Assembly: GCF_000003195.3 (NCBI RefSeq)
Contig: NC_012872.2
Location: 59,687,695 to 59,751,694 of the forward strand
DNA from: Sorghum bicolor
Taxonomy: Eukaryota; Streptophyta; Magnoliopsida; Poales; Poaceae
Direction of reading: 5' to 3'
Length of the DNA: 64,000 nt
Below are positions 22,434 to 32,983 of the stretch, piece after piece; position 1 is the stretch's first letter; each line of letters opens with the position of its first letter. A program made the translations under genes and the position numbers. Below the pieces are notes generated by a model. That model saw nothing but the letters and a program-made list of their open reading frames with translations, did not search any database and had not been told where the DNA came from.

Positions 22434-25400
22434 CCCTGATGTTACGAACACTAAAACTGGATCATGTCATCATAAGCATTTCAAAGCATATTTGTTGAGC
22501 ACATCATTATGCATCAACTTAAAATAAGTTTATTTTGGTTGATTGTGCTTAGGGAATTAAAGTGTGTTTATCTTGTGAAGTGATGCTTGTGATGGTTGTT
22601 TAATCCCTAGTTAAGGAGGGTGGTAAGGAAATAGCTAAGGAAAAACCCTAATTTCAATCCTAGTTTTTACCCCCTTTTGTGCAATTTAAAAACTAAGCAA
22701 AATTTGAGGATGAGTTAAAAAGAAAAGTTGTAGATCTTATCAAGATGTACAACTTTGGTGTTTTGAGTTTTTGAAGTTTCAGTACAAAATTCAAAGTAAT
22801 TTTGAAAATACAGATTTCCAGAAATTGTCCCCTTTTCCAATTTGAATCCCCAATTCAAAATCTATTTGGAATCTTGAAAAGTGGCCAACATAAAAGTTGT
22901 AGATCTCAAAAAGTTAAACAACTTTAATGTTGAGAAATTTTCAAGTTGTTTTGGAAAATCAAAAGTAATTTTGGAATTTCTAATCTGCCCCAATTCAAAA
23001 TTGGAATTTTTCCAATTTGAGATTTGAATTTCAAACTGTTTGGCTCAAATTCGTCCCTTTCCATTTAAAATCAGCCTTGGACCCTTAAAGATGTTTTGTA
23101 GCATTCAAAATTCTGAACAAGTTTTATTTTGGCATAAATTTGACTTCTATTCAAATTTTGGGAGTAATTTAAAGAAAATCAGAGAAGGGGATAGGCACTG
23201 CTACAGTGCACGGACCAACGTCGGTGGCCAACGCCGCTCCGTGGCACTGCCGAGCTCGTGTTGGCGCCCTGCATGTGCGCCCACGCAGCTGCTTGGAAGC
23301 TTGGTCGTCATCCTCTTTACCTCTCGGTCGCCCTCATCTGCAGCACAGAGCTCAGAACTGCCATAGCCCTCTTCCCCTGCTCGTCTTGCTCAGCGCCGGC
23401 AAGCCCCGCCCGCCGCTCAAGCTCGCCCCAGTTCCCTTCCAGCCACCTTTTTGCTTCGCTCGTAGCTTCGCGGCATCGCTACGCACTGGTGAAGCTGCAA
23501 GGGTGCCTTGATGCCGCTTTCTGGCGACGTTGCCGTCGCTTCTCTCTGCACGCTGTGCCCCTCACCGTGGCCATGCCACCTCAAACCATCTCGCAGCAAG
23601 CCGTGGTCACCAGAGGGTGCACATAGGCCCAACCATGCTCCAGTACCTCTCCCTTGTCGCCAACAGACGGTCGCCGGTCGGAAATCCGGCTTTCCGGCGC
23701 GCCTCCTTTGTTTTCAATTCGCGCCAGGGACTTCGCGTTAGAATTCGACACAAGGCAAGGGTCTAACTGCGAAGTTCGTGACTCAGGTGAATAGTGCCAT
23801 CAGGACCTGTTTGTAGATGATTTGTTAGAAATTTGGAAAATTCATATCTAGAGTTTGGTAGCTCCAATTTTGGTGAACCAAATTTTGTTGTGCTCCTTGA
23901 AATGTCTAGTTTTTATTCAAAATATGGAACTGACTATGTTTTATAGTAAAATAATTAGTTATGAATTATGTCTTTTAATTATGCTTAAAAGGAAGAAATT
24001 CATATCTATTGCTGTATAGCTTCTTTTAAGATGAAACTTTTATGGTAGGCTAATGATTATGTGTGTGTGCTGTGGTTAGGTTTTTAGATTCATTGGATGA
24101 AATATGATTAAGTTATTAATTTATCTTGTTTAGTGCTTATTAAATAGTTTACAATTAAACTAAAAATTAATAAATGTAAAATATGGTTCCTCTGCCTTTA
24201 TATGAGATTGTTATATCATATAGATACATAATTTAGCTATGTGTTTGTAGAAAATGTCGAGTTTCTTATTTATCTTGCTGTTACATGCTTCCTTGTGATG
24301 GAAATTTATCTTTTTCATGGAAATTGCTATGCTTATCCAAATGGCATGAAATTTATACAATAGACTTTGGAAAACATATATGAGCTGCTGTAGTTTCTCA
24401 GAATTTACTGTGTACTTTTGATATATGGTTATTACTTAGTCTATTTATCTAAATAAATTAATAAAGACATGAAATGTATTTATTTAGGGAAGGCCGGCTG
24501 GGCCAAGTTTCACGCGAGCTTGGGCCAAGTTTCTGGGCCGCAGGGGTACAGTGTTGTTTTTCTTTTCTTTTTGTGTAGTTTTTTATATATGTTTGAATTT
24601 GTATAATAAATCTTTTACTGGTCCAAAACTGATGAAAATTTTTGTGTGGATTCCAGAGAATGTAAAGAGTGTAGGAAAAATATTAAATTTTATTTTATGA
24701 TAGTTTGCATGTATCTTTAAATTGCCTTTATTTAATAATAAATAAACCTTCCATGATTTTTAACAATTTATGGGTATATCCAAAAATCATGAAATTTAAT
24801 ATGTGAACTTGTGTTACTGTTATCTAGCTTCAGAAATATTTTCAGCTCTTTTTAATAAAGTATGCTCTGTTTCTTAATAAAGCTATTTAAAATCAGTATA
24901 AAAGAAATAGAAATAATTAATCCTTTTAGGATTTGAGTGATATGTTGGGTTGATTGACAACCAGTGGTCACTTAGCATGATATGCTCCCTGGTTATGGTT
25001 TATTTTCATATAAATACTCTTTGTGGTATGATAGCTTCACAATCTTGTTTAATAAAGATGATAAACTTAGTTTAGTAATAATCCATGCTTTGATAGCTAG
25101 ATTAGTTTATTTCTTTATCATGAAGGTAAATTGTACTCGAGATAATCATATTTTGTTATATCATCCAAGAATATGTAACCTGTCTTTATCATGCCATGAG
25201 TGTATCATAATCATGCATATGCACTTTTACGTATAGAATACGCTCCGGAAGAATCTGATCCTCAGTGGGTTGCTTCCGAATTTGTGGATCCTTCGGGTTT
25301 TGCTGAGTTGCCGAACTTCCCTTCCGGTCAAGGCAAGCCCCGGACATTAAACCCTATCCTTGTATTTTCATAAAGTCATTTATATCACTTGAGTTAATAT

Positions 25401-26695
25401 GATGCATTAGGTGAATAGGAGTTGAGTGAATCCTATTTGCTGCATTATCTACCTTGATGATTTCCATATTAACCTTGATACCTGCTTTATGAAAATGCTT
25501 AGTATGCTTAGCCCTGCTTATTAGATAAGTTTTCAAATGAGAACGTTTGAAGGGTCGTTGTGGAATACTTTTATGGTTAATAGTGTTTAAACTTGAGACC
25601 GGTCGGTGGACTTGCTTTAAGAATGGAGTCTTAAAGTAGTGTCTCCAACTGAGTCGATTAAGGACCGTACCGTTGATTGGCCTGTTGTGATTGAGACCTT
25701 TGAGTACAGCCCACATGCGGCGGTAAGCCTTACCTATAGCTATTCCGATACTTGAGAACGGCTAACCGCGTACTGGGAGTGGAAAGATGGCGAGAGTAGC
25801 GTGTACCCACCTTACGGATCTGAGATGACCGGGAAACATCTAGATTGGCTGTAGGATGGTGGTGTACTGTACTCTCGGGTGACGCTAGACCCGTTCTTGT
25901 ATGGGAGGATCTATAGAAAAGGTTGACATATGCAAGATTAAGTTCTACATATGTCGTGTGGTACTGAATCCCCAGCTGGGTTTAATCGATTCGAATCGCC
26001 GTGTTTTCTCGGATATGGAGCCTCAATCCTCACCCCATCATCGTAGTAATAAGTGAATCTTTGGTATAAGAAAGAGGTGATTTGCTTATGAAAGTTGGAT
26101 AATGATCTTGGCTAGTTATAAGTGATAATCTTGAGTTAAAACTTGAAAGTAGGCTTTACTCTTAGTAAGCTTTTACGCAAAAGAAATACTTGATCTTGAT
26201 AAAGCTTTGCCTTGAATCCCTATAGCCTGCATATCTGAGTCTTCACCTCTTTTCTAGTCGGTTAAGTCTTGTTGAGTACTTTTGTACTCAGGGTTTTATA
26301 ACCCCTGTTGCAGGTGCTGACTTAGTCTGCTAATGGAGGTCATGTCGGTGGGCGCGACATGATTTATCCACCTCTTCTACCTTAGAAGCTTCACCTAAGA
26401 TGCTTCCGCTACTCTATACACCTTTTGGAAATTTAGTTAAGTTTATACTTCATCATATGTTGTAAATTAAGTTATAAATCTTCCGCACTCTGATCTAAGT
26501 TATTTTTGTAACAAATGTTGTAATGTTGTGGTAACTCCATGTTGATCATGTATGAGTTAAAACGTGGATGATTCGGGTTTCCCGAGGACACCCGACAGAC
26601 TTCTTGAGTCATTTGGAACTCGTGCACACCGATCAGAATTCTTTGAGACAATGATAGGTGCATGTGGGCCACTTAATTCAGGAGGTTCTGCCACA
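22424..26695 (+). mobile_element. Long apparent solo LTR, Ty3/gypsy-like
   Basis: The segment runs from a worn start (TATAAAACATCCC, probably once TGTAAAACATCCC) to CCACA and is flanked by ATATA on both sides. No gag or pol frame exists inside it, and the longest frames (about 120 codons at 23200-23770) are shadows of a GC-rich block. The 3' part carries GTTGAGTACTTTTGTACTCA followed by GGGTTTTATAACCCC. I associate that signature with long LTRs of grass Del/Tekay-type Ty3/gypsy elements (from memory). One LTR without an internal region suggests unequal recombination. A degenerate non-autonomous element is the alternative. Confidence 0.6.
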
Positions 26696-26890
26696 ATATA
26701 TATATATATATATTAAATAATAATAATAATTATGATACACAATTAGTATCATTAGATAGATATTTGAATCTAGTTTTTATAATGAATCTATTTTAAGATA
26801 AAAATGTTGCACATATTTTCTATAAATCAAGTCAAAGTTATCGACGCGCAAAATCGTGGCGACAAACATTTAGAGACATTGAGACTTGAG
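26696..26890 (+). mobile_element. Right half of the Stowaway-like MITE
   Basis: Continues after the LTR with a TATGATACACAATTAGTATC block and ends CGACAAACATTTAGAGACA. That is the inverted counterpart of the left terminus at 22225 (TCTAAATGTTTGT). It proves that the sequences flanking the LTR were once contiguous. Confidence 0.65.
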
Positions 26891-28900
26891 AGTATACCGC
26901 TAAATCACCTCGGTTACCCTACTCCAAAAACATAGAAAAACGCACTTGTGGTTTATAAGGGACGTACAATTTTTATAAAAATTGGGATAGCTTGTAGTTT
27001 GAAGATTAAACACTCACAACATCGCGTTGCTCCCCACGTGGGCAACTCGGGACGGCGGGGTGGGCTTCCTAGGGCTAGATCTGGTGTGGATCCGCCAAAG
27101 GCGTGGAGGGATCAATGGAGGTGGAGGTGGTTACTCGTCGTCGAGGTCTTCAATCTTCGGATTTGGGCTCACGGACGACGAATTCGCCTCTAGATCTGGT
27201 CTCACTGACGCACATTGGTGGTATGAGGATGGTGCGCAGGGATCTGGTGAGGGCGCGCTAGCTGGATAACGACGACGACAGGCGCCAAAGCCAGTAGCAG
27301 CAAACTACAACGACCTCGCAACGGTGTTACGTGAGGCTAGACCTAGGCTTCGCTGATGGGTGGTTGCCGGCATAGTGAGAATGGGCATTGGCCAATGCCC
27401 CGCATGGGGGTGAGGAGCCATTGCGAAAGCTGCGTTCCTGGGACCGATGACGACAACATCTTGAGGTGCCGTATTCTTCCTTGGAAGCGTCTATCGATCG
27501 GCTATCTCTTTTATTATGTAGCATGTTGTTTTTAAGGTGTAATGTCTTAACCTTTTGGTCAAATGACGGTGACATCACGTCCTTTCTTGGAGGCATCATT
27601 TTGGAATCTTGTGTCTATTAATCTATAATGGCCGTTACCGTTGTGGCGAGGAAGGTTTAGCTGAGGTATCAAGATGGATGTTGCAGTGTATGCCCGTGGA
27701 TCTTGACAAGTCAAGGCCGTTTTGGTGTGCGTCTGAGGCAGTTGTTCTCGTGTTGAGTTGTATTGTTGTTGTCTATAATAAAAAACAACTATATATATTG
27801 GTTGATGCAAAGGCTGGAATATTATTAATATATTATTTTTTGTAACAAGATGTTTAGATGTATACTACTCTAATTCATATAGACATAAGAAGTTTGCAGA
27901 TTTTATCCAATAATTCATCCTACTGAACACTCAATACTTTCACATTATAAGTATTGTGTTACTATTTTTTGGAAAAAAAATAGTTCGTACTTGGAAATGA
28001 TAAAGCATTTTCCTTTTATACTCAAAAGTGGAGACCAGATAAATAAATAAAAGTTGAATGCATTATTTTAATTTGCGTGTGCGTCTAATTAGAGCAGCCT
28101 CTATTACCATTGTCAGAGGCGTCTGGGTTTTCCAACCACTTCTAAAAATATACTTCTAGAGATGATTATATCATTAGTGGAACTCGACAAAGACCGTTAG
28201 AGGGGTTTATGTGAATTGAGCCGACTCTATCAAAAATAAGGTCATTGCTAAAAATGTTTCTCTAGTACTGGATGTTAAGGGAAAGAAAGGTTAAATGAAA
28301 AAGAGATAAATATATCAGGGGTTTAGTGTGATGAAATCGAGTTGACCTTTATCTATGTGCAATTGAGCTGATAATCTAGGAAATAGCAGGAGAAATATCT
28401 GTTTTGCTGCTTTAACATGTGCAGTAGCATGATCGAGCAGATGCTCTAGCATATTTGATCTCATTCGTATAAAAGAAACAATAAAATAGTATATATAGAG
28501 ATTTTATTCATATAGTTGATCATAATTCTATATATGTATTAAACAATTTGTAGACATTGAAATATAGGATCCATTAATACTGTAACACCTTCTCTCTCTC
28601 TTTTTGTGCTGTATCTGTGTGACGTGTCAAAACTTAGCTTGTACTCCACTACTCCAGTACATGTTGCCTGTACAGAAACTTAGCTAAGCGACGTTTGTAA
28701 CTTCCCTTCTAGATGCGTGATGCTTATGCCTCTTTTTTCCCCTTCGCCGATAAGTATGCTTGCGCGGCAAAGACATTTTTTTTTTCTTCCTCTCTCTCGA
28801 TCGATCTATTTCTAGCTGTCCAGCAACTGCCCTCGTCTCACTCGAGCAAGCATTTTGTTACTATTATTTTTGTCCTTGGTATAGTACAATGTTCGATGAC
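26891..28900. other. Spacer upstream of GLYK, possible retroelement debris
   Basis: A GC-rich block at 27010-27480 is followed by AT-rich DNA. The stretch GGTTGATGCAAAGGCTGGAA near 27798-27820 resembles the 3' end of grass LINE-type elements as I remember them. No reverse-transcriptase motif supports this. From 27850 to 28560 I see nothing beyond AT-rich spacer. A CT-rich tract at 28590-28602 and a TGACGTGTCA motif near 28620 lie in the distal GLYK promoter. Confidence 0.3.
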
Positions 28901-28904
28901 GCAC

Positions 28905-29015
28905 TATAAAACAAAAAATTCCCGCACCCTCTCTGTCGCTAAACCGCAACGATTCTCGTTCCCTTCCTAGTTAGCCGATCGATTTTAATTTTCAGGTTCC
29001 TCGGATCTTGACTGC
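28905..29015 (+). promoter_or_regulatory. GLYK core promoter and 5' leader
   Basis: TATAAAA at 28905-28911 would place transcription start near 28935-28945, in a CT-rich leader about 75 bases long that ends at the ATG at 29016. The TTTTCAG|GTT at 28991-28997 could also serve as a splice acceptor for an upstream, alternative first exon. Confidence 0.55.
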
Positions 29016-31752
29016 ATGGACGGTAATCTTCTCGCCGTCGACGATTAGTGAAGAAACTTGCCTGTCGATGGTCTAATTTCTTGCATTGTCTCGTCGCGCC
29101 GGCCAGCGTCCCTGCCGTCATGCCCGGACAACGGCCCGCCGACGGCTTCGCCGCCGCGCGCCGCCCCGGCGCTCAGCGCGTCCGAGCGGGACCTCTGCGA
29201 CTTCATCTGCAGCGGCCCACTGGTGGAGAGGATCGGCTACACCAAGGAGAAGGTCGCCGACTCCATCGACCGGTGGCTTCGCTGCGGGGCTCAGGTGGCG
29301 CGCCTCCTCCGCCTCGACGAGCTCCAGCTGTCGGAGGCCGAGAAGGCCCGGATATACCAGTTCTACATCCCCGTCTTCCTCTGGTGCGAGGACCAGGTTA
29401 TAGAGCACAGAGCCAAGTACGACGACGGCGACGACATCCCGCCATTGGTGGTATGCACTCGCATCAACATTGGCCTTCTTTTTGCAGTTACTGCTTGTTA
29501 GATGCTCATGTTCATGTCGATGAGAGTTGAGAGGTTTAGAACTAAGGCAATCGACACCATCAGTATATCGTCATCGCAGAAATAATTAAACTGGTGTATC
29601 TGGCATAAAATTTGTCCTCGAGTGAGGTAGGATACAATTTGAAAGCTCATCATATGCCATGTTCCACTTCCATCAGATGTGCACAAGAGAACATGTTCCT
29701 CTGAATTATGCGTCCACCGCACACAGTAGATGCTAAGCAAGATATATTAAAAAAGAATATGCTGTCCATGAGACATGCTTAATAAAAGTGATTCTGATCT
29801 TGTCTTCTTAAACCTGATGGATCGAGTGAATCACTAAAGGAGTTGTTCTAGCCTAGACGGGACCTGAATCTGATTATGAGTTTACATGAATGAACAGCAC
29901 AGCAAGTTCAGTTCACATTTGATAAATGAGAGTATCTTTATCTAACACAGATCGGGCTCAGTGCTCCCCAAGGAAGCGGAAAGACGACTCTAGTCTTCGC
30001 ACTTGATCATCTTTTTCAGGCTGCTGGTAGGTGAGTTCTCCTCATTGAATGGCCGGATCATAGCGCTCTTTGCGCCTATGAATGAAATTTAAAAGAGCCA
30101 AACTTCTGTGTGACATAGGAAATCCGCCATATTGTCTATAGACGACTTCTATTTGACATCAAAAGAGCAGGTATGAACTTCTACTAGATATGGAAAATAT
30201 ATCGACCATATATACTCTTCCCCCCTCTCTCCCTCTGAAAATAGTGAGATAGCTCACACATAGGCCTTAAAAAGAAACTCACACATAGGCTTTTTTATGT
30301 GCAGAATGAACTGAGGAACAGATATCCTGGAAATGCTCTTTTAGAGGTACAAACTCCCTCACTCCAGTACGCTAGTGAATGTGATTTACAGTACTTATTA
30401 CTTTCAACATTGTAGCGCAAGCTGAATTGAGAGTAACTGACCAAAACTTTCCAGCTCCGTGGAAATGCTGGAAGCCACGATCTACAATTCAGTGTTGAAA
30501 CACTCGAGTCACTGATGAAACTAACAAAGGAAGGTACCAGTTTAGACAATTATTTGGACCTTCTTCAAACTTTTTGATTTTGGATGATGATTCGTGCACA
30601 GGGTTTCTCGTCTTGGAAAATTACTAAAATATTTTACATCATTTTAAAATATATTTTAATGAACTCACAATTGTTTTCACGACATTTAGGCATCAAGATG
30701 AAGGTTCCACGGTATGACAAGGTAAAAGGTGCAGTCAACGTTCCTCTAACTCATGTTTATAAGCTTATAGCTGAGCAGCTGCATGATACATGCCACATGT
30801 CCATGTAGTCTGCTTTTGGGGGAAGAGGCGATCGTGCTGATCCTTCTGTATGGCCGGAGGTTGAAGGGCCATTAGAGGTAACCTCGTGTTTAGTCGATGA
30901 AGATTAGTTTGAGAAGTGTAATTGATTCTCAACTTAAAGCATGTCTTCTTTGCTGTCCTAGGTTGTTCTGTTTGAAGGATGGATGCTTGGATTTAAACCT
31001 CTTCCAAATGAAGTTGTGAAAGCAGTGGATCCCCAGGCAATTATCTGATTTTGTTGTTTTTACTTTGCCTATAGCAATAGTATGACTCTAATTTAGTAAT
31101 TTTGTTATCTTTATTTAGCTCGAGGTGATTAACAAGAACCTAGAAGCATACTATGACGCTTGGGACAGGTTCATCAAGTCCTGGATCGTTATAAAAATTA
31201 GAGAACCTAGTTGTGTCTATCAGTGGAGGCTGCAGGTCATTACTCGAATATCTTACTAGTGGCAAGTGCTACTGAACTCATAACAAACCATGAATTGCAA
31301 TTTCTGAGTTTAGTATTTGGATTGCAGGCAGAGATAACCATGAAAGCAGATGGAAAACCTGGAATGTCTGATGAGGAGGTGCATTCTCTGACAAAGCTAT
31401 CTCTTTGTTATCCTAGTAACATTATTTGTTGAAGTCATGGTAGTGGAAAGAAAGTTTACTGATTGACTGGTTAGCGATGTACTTCTTTCAGCAAATCATT
31501 TTTGCACCATTTATTTAAAATGGAAGCCTATCTACTCATTTATCCAGCAATTAACTTTTTTTCTAGAGCCATTGATTATGTACAGAAATATAATGCTGAG
31601 AGTTCTTTCAGGTTATGGATTTTGTATCACGCTACCTATCAGCATACCACGCATATTTACCCAAGTTGTACAAAGAGGGACCGAATGGTTCAAAGCCAGA
31701 CCATCTACTGGTCATCGACATAGACGAAGGGAGGAATCCTATTTGCGGTTGA
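29016..31752 (+). CDS. GLYK: D-glycerate 3-kinase, 12 exons, 362 aa
   Basis: Catalyses the last step of photorespiration: D-glycerate + ATP to 3-phosphoglycerate. Exons: 29016-29022, 29107-29450, 29951-30030, 30119-30170, 30305-30346, 30455-30533, 30690-30721, 30809-30877, 30962-31036, 31119-31235, 31328-31378, 31612-31752. The P-loop GLSAPQGSGKTT is at residues 119-130. Other family blocks are SIDDFYLTSKEQ, KVPRYDKSAFGGRGDRADPS, FEGWMLGFKPLP and the C-terminal LLVIDIDEGRNP. The frame upstream of exon 2 has no ATG. A 7-base exon (ATGGACG) spliced over an 84-bp intron gives a start in frame (MDASLPSCPDNGPP), which lacks an obvious transit peptide. Intron 9 has a GC donor (CAG|GCAATT at 31037). 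An unseen upstream plastid-targeting exon remains possible. Exons 2-12 are firm; exon 1 is inference. Confidence 0.93.
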
Positions 31753-31772
31753 AATCCTTATGAGTATTTCAC

Positions 31773-31864
31773 AAATAAATCCTTGTTGTACAACGTACAT
31801 TTGCTGAAATGGAACTTGAAATAAATCCTTGATGTACAATGTACATTTGCTGAAATGGAACTTA
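31773..31864 (+). repeat. 46-bp tandem duplication in GLYK 3'UTR
   Basis: Two copies, 31773-31818 and 31819-31864, begin AAATAAATCCTTG and share ACATTTGCTGAAATGGAACTT. They differ at only a few positions. They start 20 bases after the GLYK stop codon. Confidence 0.9.
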
Positions 31865-32470
31865 TGACCCCACAGTGGAGCATGGGCATATTTCTGGGAC
31901 TTCTTATGCCTAGCAAAGAGCACTGCCCTCTTGTTTTCTAGATTTAGTTCAAATATATCCCAATTATGTAAATTTCATGTACACGCATATTTCTCCTCAT
32001 ATTTGTGCTTAAACTTATATATAATCAATCAGAGAAATGCTCTGGTAGTGGTAGACCTCTTTGTAAAAACTGCAAGCGAAATCCCAAAGTAGCCTTGTAA
32101 TTCCTGCATTTGAACAATTTTATCCATGCTAGAACGCTTCAGATTTAAGAGCGTGCGCCGGTTCGGAAAGGTATGAGCATTATATCAGGTTTTATAGTTG
32201 AGAGAGTTATGTAGTGAGGAATCTAACTAGTTAAGCTACGTTTTTTTGGGAAGAAAAAAAAAACTAAGCTACGCTTAATTCGCCATACAGTTTTTAACCT
32301 AAAATTTTCTGTAATATATTATTGCTGGTTACAATATCAAAACCATACAGTGTTAAATAATATGGATGTAGCGGTACCCCACTTCTGTATTACTAAACTC
32401 GTGCAGTCTTACTCTTGTTAAACGTTACAGTCCTGTTAATAGGCATAAAAAACAACAGGCCTAATAACAT
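31865..32470. other. GLYK 3' flank, no further gene
   Basis: AT-rich sequence that probably includes the GLYK polyadenylation region. No family motifs or repeats with recognisable ends were seen. Confidence 0.5.
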
Positions 32471-32543
32471 TCCGTTGTAGTCTAGCTGGTTAGGATACTC
32501 GGCTCTCACCCGAGAGACCCGGGTTCGAGTCCCGGCAACGGAA
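32471..32543 (+). tRNA. tRNA-Glu (CTC anticodon)
   Basis: A 73-nt cloverleaf: acceptor stem TCCGTTG/CAACGGA, D arm TAGTCTAGCTGGTTAGGATA, anticodon stem CTCGG/CCGAG with loop CTCTCAC (anticodon CTC), and T arm GGGTTCGAGTCCC. A T5 Pol III terminator lies a few bases after the 3' end. No intron. It sits between the convergent GLYK and PP2A B' genes. Confidence 0.97.
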
Positions 32544-32983
32544 GCTTTTTGTTTCTCTGTCTCTTTTTTTATCATTTAACAGATTGTGGCACAACTCCGG
32601 TCTCCGGGAGACCCACTTTACACTGAACTAAACTAATGTACAGTTTCGTGCTTTCTTTCTCTCTCTCGAATTTCATACTCTATTTGATGGAGTATTTTGC
32701 CAGGTCAGTCGTTCTGAATGTAGCCGCACATGTGAAAAGGCAAAAGGCAACCTCAGAATATATCTGCAGGACATTGCATGTAAAACAGGCATGCCTCCCT
32801 CCTTAGCAGAAAGACGGATAGATCCCATTGTAGTTGCAACTTACAGTTACAGGAAGACATACTACTTCTACAAGTCTACAACAACTAAACAAGCAAGGTG
32901 AAGTTGTTGGTCACGAGCTTTTCAGCAATTCGCCCATGTTGCCAACAAGACGGAGGAAAGAGGAGCAGCCCTCCACTTGACGC

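Noticed and set aside
23040..23766. ORFs of 70-122 codons inside the long LTR
   Set aside because: Frames overlap in a GC-rich LTR block and lack gag, protease or reverse-transcriptase motifs.
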